The notes: a model not told the origin generated them from the sequence alone. Positions 30,705 through 40,425 are shown, numbered from the stretch's first letter. The stretch is DNA of 64,000 nucleotides from Arthrobacter sp. EM1 (GCF_029964055.1 NZ_CP124836.1:2418001-2482000), one strand, 5' to 3'. Numbers and translations: made by a program.

Positions 30705-32426
30705 CTAACCCGGATAGGACGGATCGATCGGCCCCTTCAGCTGGGGGGCCCAGCCGTTACCGAGCCGCTGGAAGATCCCTTCCCCGGACTGGGCATAGAT
30801 TTCCTCGCTGCCGTTCCCGGCGCTGAGTGCGGTGAGCCCAGGCCACGGCGCGAGCGGCTGCGGCTCGGACGCGGTGAGTGAGAGCAGCTCGGGAGTGACG
30901 GATCCGCTGGTGGAGCCCTTCATCACGGCGACCGTCGTGTCATCCACCCACACGCCCTGATCCGGATCATTCGTCGCCAGCAGGGTGGTCGGCACGGTCA
31001 GTTCCTTTGGGGTACCGTCCGCGGCCCGGACGATACCGGCGATCTGAACTTTGGTCTTGCCGTTCTGCTGCGTGAGAATGAGGGCGCGGGTGCCCTCGCG
31101 GGAAACCCTGAACTCCTTGACGGACCGCCCGGCGAGCCATGCCGGCGCCAGGGTGACCGCGGGGACGCTGGCTCCTTCGGCGACGCCGACTGGCCGGTGG
31201 GCGACCATTTCGGTGGCGCCGTTGGCCCCCGGCCCGGCCGTCCAGACCCAGTCGTACCGGTCAAAGGACGGGCGGGTCAGCGTAGCGCGGGTAGCGAGCG
31301 CCCTGGCGGGCTGTCCCGGCACGATGGAGTACAGCGTCCCGCGCCCCGCGTTGAGGAAGGCCGCGGTCTGCGACACGGGCGACTCCGCCGGGGCCCGCGG
31401 CGCCAGCGCCGATACAGACTGGATGCCGGGAAGCGGCGAGATCCTGTTGTTCTCGTACCGGACCAGGTCGTTCTCGCTCACGGCGATCTGGCGGCCCGGT
31501 ACGTTCTTGTCCCGGATCGGCGGGACAACCGAACCGTTGTCGTCTACGCGAACCAGGTCCTGGTTGGCGCGGAGCTCGACGTTGATGACATCGGGCTGGC
31601 TGCGGAACGTCAGCGAAAGCTGGGTCTGCATCCGCAGCCGGTCCTCGTTGGAAGCCTCCACAAGGTCCTTCGCCGAAAGGTCTACCTGGGCGGCACCGGA
31701 GACGACCGGCACGGACTCGCGGGCCAGCTTGATGCCGGACGGGAAGGCGCTGACCACGGCCCCCTTGAGATACGGGGCCGGACCCGCGAGGAGGGCACTT
31801 GTCATGGCCTTGACGGTCTTCTTCCGGATGAACCACCGGACATCCGGCACCGCGTAGGTGAACGTCGGGTCATAGAAATAGATCGGATAGGCGCCATAGA
31901 TTACTTTGAACGTCTCTTCCGGAATCGCCGTACCGTCCGGGAGCTCCGCAATCCGCCATTCACCGTCAACCTTGGTCAGCGTAGCGGGAATGTTCTCCTT
32001 GGTTCCCTCCGGCAGCCGGGTCGCGACTCCGTCCGCGTCGACGGAGTAGGACACGTCAAGTTCGTAGTTGAAGACGTTCTCGACAGCGGTCGGGACAACA
32101 CGGGCGGAACGGAACACAAGCACCCGCTGGTCCGGCTTCCAAGTCACTGAGGACGCCTGGGTCAAGTATTGGCGCGCCACCGCGTAGTCGTCTTCATAGC
32201 CGCTGCCGGCGAGGTAGAAGTCTTCGATCACGGACTCCGGCCCGGCCCCCTCACGCGGGGCCGAGGGGAAGAACACAGGGGCATTATTGGGGTTCCCTGC
32301 ACTTTCGTCGGTGCTCTTTCCCACCGGGCCCGAGCGCGGGATCTGGGCACACGATGTCAGCAGGAACAGCAGAAGCGCCAGCAGCACGGCCGCCGCTCGG
32401 TGGCCTTTCCATGCGGCTCCGTTCAT
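30705..32426 (-). CDS. lpqB: Lipoprotein LpqB, MtrAB-associated
   Basis: The product has 573 residues. The signal peptide ends in the lipobox LTSC (Cys about residue 26). A GerMN-like domain occupies about 150-330 ([20 protein letters not shown]). A C-terminal beta-propeller-like domain follows. The ATG at 32426 overlaps the mtrB stop as ATGA, fixing start and operon order mtrA-mtrB-lpqB. In mycobacteria LpqB contacts the extracytoplasmic part of MtrB and modulates the system. The frame open to 32711 is a shadow inside mtrB. Confidence 0.95.
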   Translation of the reverse strand: MNGAAWKGHRAAAVLLALLLFLLTSCAQIPRSGPVGKSTDESAGNPNNAPVFFPSAPREGAGPESVIEDFYLAGSGYEDDYAVARQYLTQASSVTWKPDQRVLVFRSARVVPTAVENVFNYELDVSYSVDADGVATRLPEGTKENIPATLTKVDGEWRIAELPDGTAIPEETFKVIYGAYPIYFYDPTFTYAVPDVRWFIRKKTVKAMTSALLAGPAPYLKGAVVSAFPSGIKLARESVPVVSGAAQVDLSAKDLVEASNEDRLRMQTQLSLTFRSQPDVINVELRANQDLVRVDDNGSVVPPIRDKNVPGRQIAVSENDLVRYENNRISPLPGIQSVSALAPRAPAESPVSQTAAFLNAGRGTLYSIVPGQPARALATRATLTRPSFDRYDWVWTAGPGANGATEMVAHRPVGVAEGASVPAVTLAPAWLAGRSVKEFRVSREGTRALILTQQNGKTKVQIAGIVRAADGTPKELTVPTTLLATNDPDQGVWVDDTTVAVMKGSTSGSVTPELLSLTASEPQPLAPWPGLTALSAGNGSEEIYAQSGEGIFQRLGNGWAPQLKGPIDPSYPG

Positions 32427-34369
32427 GGCCCCTCCTTCATTCCGGTGACTGCGGTTCCTGGGTCCGCGATTCGGGTGTCGGCTGAGCGGATGTGCGGTGT
32501 GCCGACGTCGGGGACGTCCCCGGCCGCCGGGGCAGGAGCATCGGCGCGTGTAACGGGCACCGGATCCAGCAGCAGCATGGTCCGCTCGCTCCCCAAGCCA
32601 CGGAGCCCGACGTCGACAGGCTCCAGTTGGAGAGGCGACTTCGCAATGGTTTCGCCCTGGCGAAGGGCCAGGGTGAGGCGAAAGTTGGCTCCGACCCCTT
32701 TCCGTCCCCACGCCTGCAGCCAGCCGTTGTGGAGTTTGGCGTCTTCGGCCGCAATGGACAACCCGAGGCCGCTGCCCCCCGTGGTGCGCGCCCGCGCCGG
32801 ATCGGCGCGCCAGAACCTGTCGAAAACGCGGGCCGCGTCCGCCGGTGACAGACCGATGCCGTGGTCCCTGACGGCGACAGCGACGGCGGTGTCGTTGGCC
32901 GCCACCGAGATGTTCACCGGCCGGCCTTCGCTGTGTTCCAGGGCATTCAGCACAAGATTGCGCAGGATCCGGTCAATCCGACGGTCATCCATGTCCACGA
33001 TGATGCTGCCCGCAGGCGCGTTGAGGGTGACCTCGGAGCCGTACTCGGCGGCCACCGGCGCTACACCTTCCATCACATGCGCTACCAGCTGCACAATGTC
33101 GCCCGGTTCGGCATCGAGGGTGGCGACGCCCGCGTCGAAGCGTGAGATCTCCAGCAGGTCGGCAAGCAGGGACTGGAAGCGCTCCACCTGGTTATAAAGC
33201 AGTTCCGCCGAGCGCTTGTTGATGGGGTCGAAGTCGTCGCGTGCGTCATAGAGCACCTCGGCGGCCATCCGCACCGTGGTCAGCGGGGTGCGCAGTTCGT
33301 GGGAAACATCCGAGACGAATCGCTGCTGCATCTGCGACAGCGTGGCGAGCTGGGTGATCTGCTCCTGGAGGCTGGCGGCCATGTGGTTAAAGGACGCGCC
33401 AAGCCGGGCCACCTCATCCTCGCCCTTGACCACCATCCGCTCCTGCAACTGCCCGGCCGCGAGTTTCTCGGACACCAGTGCGGCATGGCTGACCGGGCTG
33501 ACGACGTTCCGGGTCACATACCAGGCGACGGCACCAATCAGCAGCGCCAGCACGGCACCGCCGGCCAGCAGTACGTTTTGGATCTCATCGAGGGTCTTTT
33601 GTGCCGTATTGAGGTCATAAATCAGGTACAGCTCGTAGACCGTGCCGTTGAAGGTGACCTTGTTGCCCACTGCAATTCCGGGCCGGTCCTCGGTACCCAC
33701 CGGGAATTCCGTGGAAGCCCAGAACTGTTCCTTGCCGGAATCCTGCACCGCCTTGCGCAGCTCGGTCGGAATGACGCTGATGGTGAGCTGGTCCGAGGCC
33801 CTCGATTCGACCCAGCGGTTGCGCGGTTTGGTCTGCTCCGGCATGGCTTCGAAGACGTAGCGCCGCTGGATCACGGAACCGCGTCCCTCGACGGCGTTCA
33901 AGGTGTCATAAACGAGGGTGATAACACTGGACTGGTCGGTGACCTGGGCGCCGTCGAAGGTGTCCTGGACCTGCTTGACGTTGTAGCGTGTCTCCGACTC
34001 GGCCTGGGCCAGCCGTTCCTGGAAGAGATTATTGGCGATCTGGTTGGACAAATAGGCCCCGACGACTGCGAATGATGCGATTGCGAGCATCAGTGTCGTC
34101 AGGACGGTCCGGAACTGCATGGAACGACGCCATTTGCGGTGCAGGGACCGGAGCAGATAGCGGATACCCGGAAGCAGGCGGGAAGAGCCGGTGCCGACCA
34201 GCCTGGCCACCCGCACGCCCACGATCCGGGACCGCTTCATCCAAAGCCGGGTCCGGAACCGCAGGGCCTGCCAGCGGATGGCGGGACCGTCCGCGTGCGC
34301 GGCGGCCGGGGCCGCGGGAGCCGCAGTACCTGGTCCCACGGCGCCGGACGGCTCCGGCGAGGTGCTCAC
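32423..34369 (-). CDS. mtrB: Sensor histidine kinase MtrB
   Basis: From GTG 34369 the product has 648 residues. A basic cytoplasmic leader precedes the first membrane helix ([20 protein letters not shown]), an extracytoplasmic sensor of about 170 residues and the second helix. HAMP follows ([11 protein letters not shown]), then HisKA with [17 protein letters not shown]. HATPase motifs [23 protein letters not shown] and GGSGLGLSI come next. The C-terminus is a long Pro/Ala tail. I chose GTG 34369 because GGAG lies eight bases upstream and it falls after the mtrA stop. A GTG at 34429 would overlap mtrA and lacks a ribosome site. Confidence 0.94.
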   Translation of the reverse strand: MSTSPEPSGAVGPGTAAPAAPAAAHADGPAIRWQALRFRTRLWMKRSRIVGVRVARLVGTGSSRLLPGIRYLLRSLHRKWRRSMQFRTVLTTLMLAIASFAVVGAYLSNQIANNLFQERLAQAESETRYNVKQVQDTFDGAQVTDQSSVITLVYDTLNAVEGRGSVIQRRYVFEAMPEQTKPRNRWVESRASDQLTISVIPTELRKAVQDSGKEQFWASTEFPVGTEDRPGIAVGNKVTFNGTVYELYLIYDLNTAQKTLDEIQNVLLAGGAVLALLIGAVAWYVTRNVVSPVSHAALVSEKLAAGQLQERMVVKGEDEVARLGASFNHMAASLQEQITQLATLSQMQQRFVSDVSHELRTPLTTVRMAAEVLYDARDDFDPINKRSAELLYNQVERFQSLLADLLEISRFDAGVATLDAEPGDIVQLVAHVMEGVAPVAAEYGSEVTLNAPAGSIIVDMDDRRIDRILRNLVLNALEHSEGRPVNISVAANDTAVAVAVRDHGIGLSPADAARVFDRFWRADPARARTTGGSGLGLSIAAEDAKLHNGWLQAWGRKGVGANFRLTLALRQGETIAKSPLQLEPVDVGLRGLGSERTMLLLDPVPVTRADAPAPAAGDVPDVGTPHIRSADTRIADPGTAVTGMKEGP

Positions 34370-34400
34370 CGGAGCCGCTCCGGCGAGGCCCTCCGGTGGC

Positions 34401-35075
34401 TCAGGAACCTGCTTTGTAGCCGACACCACGGACCGTCAATACAACTTCGGGGGCTTCCGGGTCACGTTCTATTTTTGACCTGAGCCGCTGGACGTGGACG
34501 TTGACCAGACGCGTGTCCGCAGCATGCCGGTAGCCCCAGACCTGTTCCAGGAGCAGTTCCCGGGTGAAAACCTGCCAGGGTTTGCGCGCCAGTGCGACCA
34601 GCAGGTCAAATTCCAGCGGTGTCAGCGAGATGCGCTCGGCCCCGCGGCTCACGAGGTGGCCTGCGACGTCGATAGTGACGTCGGCGATGTGCAGCGTCTC
34701 CGGCGCCTTCTGGTCGCCGGGCCGGAGCCTTGCCCGGACCCGGGCGACCAGCTCGGCCGGCTTGAAGGGCTTCGGGACATAGTCGTCGGCACCGGACTCA
34801 AGCCCGCGGACCACATCGGACGTATCCGCCTTGGCAGTAAGCATCACGATTGGAACATCGGATTCGGCACGGATCTGCCGGCAGACTTCAATGCCGTCGA
34901 TGCCCGGAAGCATAAGGTCCAACAGCACAAGGTCGGGCTTGGACGAGCGGAAGACTTCGAGCGCCTGCCCGCCGTCGGCGCAGAAGACGGGTTCGAACCC
35001 GTCATTGCGCAGAACAATACCGATCATCTCGGCCAGCGCCTCGTCATCGTCCACTATCAGAATGCGTGCCTTCAT
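34401..35075 (-). CDS. mtrA: Response regulator MtrA (OmpR family)
   Basis: The product has 224 residues. The receiver domain has acidic pocket DDD at 9-11, the phospho-acceptor Asp 53 in LLDLMLPG and Lys in DYVPKPF. A winged-helix DNA-binding domain (about 125-224) has SLTPLEFDLLVAL, NVHVQRLRSKIE and VRGVGYKAG. MtrA controls cell division, wall hydrolases and replication timing in actinobacteria. ATG 35075 is preceded by AGGGAA in an AT-rich stretch. A 9-base match to the mycobacterial MtrA motif lies about 100 bases upstream, suggesting autoregulation. Confidence 0.97.
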   Translation of the reverse strand: MKARILIVDDDEALAEMIGIVLRNDGFEPVFCADGGQALEVFRSSKPDLVLLDLMLPGIDGIEVCRQIRAESDVPIVMLTAKADTSDVVRGLESGADDYVPKPFKPAELVARVRARLRPGDQKAPETLHIADVTIDVAGHLVSRGAERISLTPLEFDLLVALARKPWQVFTRELLLEQVWGYRHAADTRLVNVHVQRLRSKIERDPEAPEVVLTVRGVGYKAGS

Positions 35076-35176
35076 ATGTATATATTCCCTTATTGCAATG
35101 GCTTTGTCGTATTCAGCGGTGCCCGGGCATGGCGGCTGCCTGCCCGGGCACCGCGCACAGGGCCATAAGCGGGGCC

Positions 35177-35185
35177 CGCTGTGAC
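35177..35185 (-). promoter_or_regulatory. Possible MtrA-binding site upstream of mtrA
   Basis: On the minus strand the bases read GTCACAGCG, the motif described for MtrA at mycobacterial promoters. It lies between divergent mtrA and the DUF4166 gene, 102 bases ahead of the mtrA start. Only one clear copy is seen, while functional sites are usually two spaced copies. Confidence 0.4.
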
Positions 35186-35253
35186 AAATGCGCCGCCGTC
35201 CCGCATGCTGTGGACAGGAAGACGTCAACCAGCCAGGCATCCCAGGAGGACTT

Positions 35254-35967
35254 GTGAGCACCCCGATCTACCAACTGGCCCTCGGCGCCGACTTCGGCCG
35301 GCTGCAGCCGGAGCTGCAGGAGTATTTTTCCCTCACTCCCGGCTCAGGCCATTTCGGCGTCGGCGAGGGCGTGTTTGAGGTGGTCGGCTGCCGGCAAAGC
35401 TGGCTGCGTCCCCTGCTGCGTCCCGCCGGCGGCGAGGAGGCCTTTTTCCCGGAGTACGGGGAAGGCATCCCGTTCCGGATCGAGAACCACGCCCATCTGG
35501 ACCCCTTCGGCCGGTCCAGCCTGACGGCCCGGCGCGAGATCTTCTTCCCGGGCACCACCAGGCTCTTCCACGACACCACAAGCTTCGATGACTCCGGCAG
35601 CCGGTCCGGCCTCCTGGACTACGTCGGACGGTACCGGCGGCTGGTCACGGACCTCAACCTCAGTGTCACCGCCGGCGGCAGGCTGCGCGGCGTATCGGAG
35701 GCGTCGCGGCTCTTTCTGGGTGCGCTGCGGATTCCCCTGCCGGCCGCGCTGGACGCTAAGGCCTACGCCGAACAGTGGTGGGCGCCGGAGGAAGGCACCG
35801 CCGGAAGGCACCGGATCCAGGTCAAGGTGATCCAGCCGCAGCTCGGGCTGGTCCTGGTCTATGCCGGGCACTTCGACTATCGGCTGGACCCGTACCCCGG
35901 CGGAGTGTCAGCGCCGGGGTATTTGCCGGACCGCGCCCGGCCTGACCGGTGGGAAAGCCGCAGCTGA
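35254..35967 (+). CDS. DUF4166-domain protein
   Basis: The product has 237 residues, soluble. It fits the DUF4166 family: a start near IYQLALGADFGRLQPELQEY, GSGHFGVGEGVFEV, PFRIENHAHLDPFGRSSL, a central FHDTTSFDD, and the end VLVYAGHFDYRL. The biochemical role of the family is unknown; it is often fused to or near epimerase-type or membrane proteins. GTG 35254 is chosen because AGGAGG sits just upstream. It diverges from mtrA and converges on the MetE-like gene, 14 bases apart. Confidence 0.8.
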   Translation: MSTPIYQLALGADFGRLQPELQEYFSLTPGSGHFGVGEGVFEVVGCRQSWLRPLLRPAGGEEAFFPEYGEGIPFRIENHAHLDPFGRSSLTARREIFFPGTTRLFHDTTSFDDSGSRSGLLDYVGRYRRLVTDLNLSVTAGGRLRGVSEASRLFLGALRIPLPAALDAKAYAEQWWAPEEGTAGRHRIQVKVIQPQLGLVLVYAGHFDYRLDPYPGGVSAPGYLPDRARPDRWESRS

Positions 35968-35981
35968 GGATCGGGCCGGCG

Positions 35982-37025
35982 CTAGCCGAGCGCCAGCTGG
36001 TTAAGGCCGTCGGACACCTGCACCAGCCGGGTCAGGACCGCCGTCGCCGATGCCGGCGAATGCCGGGCCAGCCCGTCTGAGGGCGTGACCCGTACACCAC
36101 CGAGAGTCGCGGCGGCCAGGCCCAGCTGGCGCCACGGCCGCCAGAGCGTTTCCACGACGTCGGCGACCCGGGGCAGCGCGGCGGCGGGATTGGAGACATC
36201 CAGCGCTCCCGCCCACAGCCGTTTGCCGCCTTCCACTGCGCCGGCGAGCTGTTCCCACTGGCGCGATGTCAGCGCCCGGAGGGGCACCGCGATCCCGTCG
36301 GCCCCGGCAGCCAGGATCCGGTCGAAGGGCGCCTCGACTTCCGGGACACAGACAACGACCTCGACGGCGCCGGCCTCCCGCAGCGCGTTGATGAGCAACT
36401 CCCAGGAGTCGGTGGCCTCCTGGCCGGCTACCGAGCGCAGCGTCCGGTAGCCGCTGGAGGTGGGAATGGTGCCGGCCAGGACGGACGCGATCTCCGGCTC
36501 GTCGATCTCCACCACGATCCGGGCTCCGGGAGCCGCGGCGGCTATCCGGCTGAGGTAGCTGCCGGCACCCGCTGCCAGGGACGCGGCAAGGTCCCGCCTG
36601 GCGCCGTAGTCGATCAGCGCACGCTCCCCGTTGTGCAGGTGCAGTCCGGCGGCGAGGCTGAGCGGGCCGCGCAGCTGAACCTTGAGATCTGTGGCCGGGC
36701 TGTCCTCGGCGCCGATGACATCGGCAAGAATGTTAATGTCGGTTGAGAGCGCCGAGCGCGCCCGTTTGAAGTCCTTGCCGGGCCGGTCCACGATCCGCCA
36801 GCCGTAGGGCTGGACGTCTACGGAAAGATCAACCAGCAGGGAAGCCGTCCGCCCGAGCGCGTCCGAACCGACGCCCCGGTCCGGAAGCTCGGCCAGGAAC
36901 GGCAGGTGCGGGCCGCCGAGCTCACCGCGGATGATGCGTGCGGACTCGACCGGGTCTTCGCCGGGCCAGGCGCCCAGAGCGGTGGCGGTGACCTGTTGCG
37001 GCCCCGCGGCCAGTGGAGCGGCCAC
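35982..37025 (-). CDS. Cobalamin-independent methionine synthase-like protein lacking most zinc ligands
   Basis: This 347-residue protein resembles the C-terminal barrel of MetE and the mycobacterial Rv3015c group. TALGAWPGEDPVESARII starts the barrel, VVEIDEPEIAS (171-181) is the substrate strand, and VRVTPSDGLARHSP (311-324) aligns with the final NPDCGLKT region. The zinc ligands of MetE appear lost: the HxC pair reads VVC (224-226), the Glu position after the next strand is Pro (about 248), and the last Cys is replaced by Ser-Asp (316-317). Methionine synthesis is therefore doubtful even though such genes are usually annotated that way. The GTG start 2 bases after the chorismate mutase stop implies co-translation. 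Confidence 0.72.
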   Translation of the reverse strand: MAAPLAAGPQQVTATALGAWPGEDPVESARIIRGELGGPHLPFLAELPDRGVGSDALGRTASLLVDLSVDVQPYGWRIVDRPGKDFKRARSALSTDINILADVIGAEDSPATDLKVQLRGPLSLAAGLHLHNGERALIDYGARRDLAASLAAGAGSYLSRIAAAAPGARIVVEIDEPEIASVLAGTIPTSSGYRTLRSVAGQEATDSWELLINALREAGAVEVVVCVPEVEAPFDRILAAGADGIAVPLRALTSRQWEQLAGAVEGGKRLWAGALDVSNPAAALPRVADVVETLWRPWRQLGLAAATLGGVRVTPSDGLARHSPASATAVLTRLVQVSDGLNQLALG

Positions 37026-37027
37026 GC

Positions 37028-37486
37028 TTAGGCGGTCTCGGAGGCGCCGGCAGTGCCGACGGATCGGCCCATGACCGGGGCTTGCGTGCCGGCGGCGAGG
37101 CTGTCAGCGGCCAGGGAAGCCAGGTGGTCCTCGGCAATGGCCTCGTGGTGCCGGATGACTTCGCCGATGATGAAGTTGAGGAATTTTTCGGCAAACGCCG
37201 GGTCCAGGTGGGCCTCCGCGGCGAGGCGGCGCAGTCGCGAGATCTGAGCGGTCTCCCGGCCAGGATCCCCGGCGGGAAGCTTGTGGGTGGCCTTCAGGAA
37301 TCCGACCTTCTGGGTGGCTTTGAAGCGCTCAGCGAGAAGGTAAACGAGCGTGGCATCGATGTTGTCGATGCTGGAACGGATCGACAACAGTTCAGCCATC
37401 ACCGCCGGATCCACCTGACCGGCCAGCGAGCTGGCTCCCGGGTCATAGGAATCGGCGTCGGGAGGTGTCTGGTTCTGCTCGGTCAT
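37028..37486 (-). CDS. aroQ: Chorismate mutase, AroQ type
   Basis: The product has 152 residues. The all-helical chorismate mutase domain spans about 30-120, with IRSSIDNIDATLVYLLAERF, then KATQKVGFLKATHKLP, and the third helix FAEKFLNFIIGEVIRHHEA. Arg, Lys and Glu positions of the AroQ active site are in place. The enzyme converts chorismate to prephenate for Phe/Tyr synthesis. Short disordered extensions flank the domain. It is followed after 2 bases by the MetE-like gene. Upstream are an unusual repeat and hairpin. Confidence 0.92.
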   Translation of the reverse strand: MTEQNQTPPDADSYDPGASSLAGQVDPAVMAELLSIRSSIDNIDATLVYLLAERFKATQKVGFLKATHKLPAGDPGRETAQISRLRRLAAEAHLDPAFAEKFLNFIIGEVIRHHEAIAEDHLASLAADSLAAGTQAPVMGRSVGTAGASETA

Positions 37487-37582
37487 TGACCCATTCTAGG
37501 GCCACCGCCCGAATCACTTCGGCTGTTAAGCACGGACGGTTCCCGCGGTGCCGCGGGCCGTAACCTGCGCTTTCCGCCACCG

Positions 37583-37636
37583 CACTGTTTTCCACCACCA
37601 CACTGTTTTCCACCACAACACTGTTTTCCACCACAA
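37583..37636. repeat. 18-bp tandem repeat, three units
   Basis: Units at 37583-37600, 37601-37618 and 37619-37636, consensus CACTGTTTTCCACCACAA (the first unit ends CCA). A degraded fourth unit precedes them (TTTCCGCCACCG, 37571-37582). The array abuts the long hairpin directly. On the minus strand the 18-base period would encode VVVENS repeats, but there is no sign that this is translated. Confidence 0.85.
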
Positions 37637-37690
37637 CACCAGGGGACATGCCCGCCGTTCATTCAGAACGGCGGGCATGTCCCCTGGTGT
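37636..37690. terminator. 25-pair perfect hairpin downstream of the dipeptide transporter
   Basis: Two 25-base arms (37636-37660 and 37666-37690) pair without mismatch around the loop ATTCA. It begins 15 bases after the stop of the ABC gene. It can end that operon, but no T-tract follows on the minus strand, and a perfect stem this long is unusual for a plain terminator. Confidence 0.6.
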
Positions 37691-37704
37691 GCCGAGGAAT
37701 CGGC

Positions 37705-39402
37705 CTAGCCGTGCAGCACGGCGCGGAATTCCTCCCGGCGCCTGGCCTGCTCGTCCGGATCCGGAACCGGCAGCGAAGCAATGAGCTTTTTGGTGTACTC
37801 GTGCTGCGGATGCCCCATCACCTGGTTACCGAGCCCCTGTTCCACCATCTTGCCCTTGTACAGCACACCAACCCAGTGGGAAAGGATATCCACCACCGCG
37901 AGGTCGTGGCTGATGAACAGGGCGGCAAAGCCGAATTCGGCCTGGATGTCCTTGAACAGCTCCAGCACCACGGCCTGGACCGACACGTCCAGCGCCGACG
38001 TCGGCTCGTCGGCGATGAGCAGCTTCGGGTTCAGGATCAGTGCCCGCGCGAGTGACGCGCGCTGACGCTGCCCGCCGGAGAGCTCATGCGGAAACCTGTC
38101 GGCATAGCCGGCCGGCAACTGCACGGCTTCGAGCAGCTCCCGGGTCCGTTGCCTGGCCTGCGCCGGGCCGGGATTGGTGTGGATGATCAGGGGTTCGGCG
38201 ATGCAGTCACCGATCGTCAGCTGCGGATTGAACGACGCCGCAGGGTCCTGGAAAACGAACCCGATCTCCTTGCGCAGCGGCTTGAAGGTGCGCTCCTTCA
38301 GGTTGAGCATTTCGTAGCCCAGCACCTTCAGGCTGCCGCCGGTGGTCCGGTTCAGGCCGGCGATCGCCCGCCCGATCGTCGTTTTCCCGGAGCCTGACTC
38401 CCCCACAAGGCCGAAGACCTCGCCCTCCGAGAGCGTGAAATTCACCCCGTCCACGGCCTTAAATGCGGGGCTGCCCAGCCGTCCGGGATACTCGATGGTC
38501 AGGTTCCTGGCCTCGACGAGCACCTTGCCGCCCTGGTGTGCCCGCTGGGTCATGCCTTCGGAAGCAGAGTTCCGGCCCAGGTGCGGGACGGCGGCCAGGA
38601 GCTTCTTTGTGTAGTCCTGCTTCGGTTCGGCGAACAGCACCCGTGCGGCCGCCTCTTCGACGACATCACCCTGGTACATCACAACGACCCGGTCGGCGAG
38701 GTCGGCCACCACCCCCATGTTGTGGGTGATCAGCACGATCGAGGTTCCGTACTGGTCCCGGAGGTCCCGCAGGAGCTCGAGGATCTCCGCCTGTACCGTA
38801 ACGTCCAGCGCGGTGGTCGGCTCGTCCGCCACGATGAGGCCCGGGTTCAGGGCCAGCGCCGCGGCGATGACCACACGCTGCTTCTGCCCGCCGGAGAACT
38901 GGTGCGGATAGTAGTTGACCCGCGTTTCCGGGTCCGGAATGCCCACCTTGCGGAGCGCCTCAATGGCGCGGTTTTTGGCTTCCCTGGCGCTGACCCGCCC
39001 TGTTCCCCCGTGGCGGGCGTGGGCGCGAACGCCTTCGGCAATCTGCCAGCCGACAGTGAAGACGGGGTTCAGCGCCGTGGACGGTTCCTGAAAGACCATG
39101 GCGACGTCGCGGCCACGGATCTCCCGCAGCTTCGCGGGACTGACGCTGATCACGTTGTTGCCGTTGATCAGCACCGCGCCGGAGCTGATAGCGGTCTCCG
39201 GCAGCAGGCCCAGGATGGTCTTGGCCGTCACGGTTTTGCCGGAGCCGGATTCGCCCACGATCGCCACGACTTCGCCGGGGTTGACCTGGAGACTGACGTC
39301 CTTGACGGCGTACACGTCGCCGGCATCTGTGGCGAAGGTGACCTTGAGGTGCTCGATGTCGAGGACCGGGCCCGTGCCCTTTTTGTCGATGTTGATAGTC
39401 AT
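37705..39402 (-). CDS. Dipeptide/oligopeptide ABC transporter, fused double ATP-binding protein (DppD-DppF type)
   Basis: The product has 565 residues and two complete ABC units. The first has GESGSGKTVTAKT, SGGQKQRVVIAAAL and LIVADEPTTALD. The second has GESGSGKTTIGRAI, SGGQRQRASLARAL and LLIADEPTSALD. The oligopeptide-transporter C-terminal extension follows unit 1 (LFAEPKQDYTKKLLAAVPHL) and unit 2 (HPQHEYTKKLIASLP). The fusion replaces the separate DppD and DppF subunits. The start overlaps the DppC-type permease stop by four bases. It is the last gene of the operon. Confidence 0.94.
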   Translation of the reverse strand: MTINIDKKGTGPVLDIEHLKVTFATDAGDVYAVKDVSLQVNPGEVVAIVGESGSGKTVTAKTILGLLPETAISSGAVLINGNNVISVSPAKLREIRGRDVAMVFQEPSTALNPVFTVGWQIAEGVRAHARHGGTGRVSAREAKNRAIEALRKVGIPDPETRVNYYPHQFSGGQKQRVVIAAALALNPGLIVADEPTTALDVTVQAEILELLRDLRDQYGTSIVLITHNMGVVADLADRVVVMYQGDVVEEAAARVLFAEPKQDYTKKLLAAVPHLGRNSASEGMTQRAHQGGKVLVEARNLTIEYPGRLGSPAFKAVDGVNFTLSEGEVFGLVGESGSGKTTIGRAIAGLNRTTGGSLKVLGYEMLNLKERTFKPLRKEIGFVFQDPAASFNPQLTIGDCIAEPLIIHTNPGPAQARQRTRELLEAVQLPAGYADRFPHELSGGQRQRASLARALILNPKLLIADEPTSALDVSVQAVVLELFKDIQAEFGFAALFISHDLAVVDILSHWVGVLYKGKMVEQGLGNQVMGHPQHEYTKKLIASLPVPDPDEQARRREEFRAVLHG

Positions 39403-40424
39403 GAACTTCTCACTTCTGCGTCGAGTGCAGCCGGGGCACCGGTGCTGGAATCCGGCCCGCCCTTGCCGGCGGCAGCCTTCCTGCGGCCCCGCAGGCGGGG
39501 GTCGTTAAGGTCATTGATGCTCTCGCCGACAAGAGTCAGTCCAAGGACGGTGAGGACGATAGCGAGCCCGGGGAAGACACCTGTCCACCAGATACCGGAC
39601 GTGGTGTCCGCCAGCGCCTTGTTCAGGTCGAAGCCCCACTCGGCGGCCGACGTCGGCTCAATGCCGAAGCCCAAAAAACCCAGGCCTGCAAGGGTCAGGA
39701 TGGCTTCGGAGGCGTTGAGGGTGAAGATCAGGGGCAGCGTGCGGGTGGCGTTCTTGAACACGTGGAGGCGCATAATGCGGATGTTTGAGGCACCCACCAC
39801 CTTGGCCGATTCCACAAAGGGTTCCGCCTTGAGCCGGATGGTTTCGGCCCGGATCACACGGAAGTACTGCGGAATAAATACGACCGTGATGGAAATCGCC
39901 GCAGCGAGGATACCGCCCCAGAGGCTGGACCTGCCGCCGCTGATGGCGATCGCCATCACGATGGCCACCAGCAGCGGCGGGAAGGCGTAAACCGCGTCGG
40001 CGATCACCACGAGGGTCCGGTCCAGCCAGCCGCCGATGTAGCCGCTGACCAGGCCCAGGATCACACCGATGAAAATCGACATGATCACCGCCACAATGAT
40101 GACCAGAACGGCCGTTTGGGCTCCCCAGACCACCCGGGAGAAAACATCGTAACCGCCGACGGTTGTTCCCATCAGGTGCTTCCCGCCCGGCGCTTGCTGG
40201 GCCGGGAAGCCGCCGTCGGCATCGGAAATCTGGGAGAAACCAAAGGGCGCGACCAGCGGCGCAAAAATCGCGGTCAGCAGGAAGACTGCTGTGAGTACAA
40301 GCCCTGCCACCAGCATTCCGCGCTGCAGGCCAACGCTTTTGTTGAAGTGGGATATGACCGGCAGTCGCCGGACCCAGGGTCCCCGGGGATCTTTGGCAGG
40401 TTCAGTAACGGCAGTGGTGCTCAT
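39399..40424 (-). CDS. Dipeptide ABC transporter permease (DppC type)
   Basis: The product has 341 residues and six membrane segments. An N-terminal OppC_N helix lies at about 33-55 (GMLVAGLVLTAVFLLTAIFA). The BPD transport domain carries the EAA-type loop RAETIRLKAEPFVESAKVVG, then ASNIRIMRLHVFKNATRTL. The C-terminal tail is long and polar. It forms the channel with the DppB-type subunit encoded just upstream. It overlaps the ATPase gene by four bases. Confidence 0.93.
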   Translation of the reverse strand: MSTTAVTEPAKDPRGPWVRRLPVISHFNKSVGLQRGMLVAGLVLTAVFLLTAIFAPLVAPFGFSQISDADGGFPAQQAPGGKHLMGTTVGGYDVFSRVVWGAQTAVLVIIVAVIMSIFIGVILGLVSGYIGGWLDRTLVVIADAVYAFPPLLVAIVMAIAISGGRSSLWGGILAAAISITVVFIPQYFRVIRAETIRLKAEPFVESAKVVGASNIRIMRLHVFKNATRTLPLIFTLNASEAILTLAGLGFLGFGIEPTSAAEWGFDLNKALADTTSGIWWTGVFPGLAIVLTVLGLTLVGESINDLNDPRLRGRRKAAAGKGGPDSSTGAPAALDAEVRSS

Positions 40425-40425
40425 A

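Noticed and set aside
34988-35003. GGGTTCGAACCC, resembling a tRNA T-arm
   Set aside because: It lies inside the conserved mtrA receiver domain and no cloverleaf can be built around it.
37443-37649. A minus-strand frame encoding VVVENS repeats
   Set aside because: The start codon lies in the long hairpin, there is no ribosome site, and the peptide pattern only reflects the 18-base DNA repeat.
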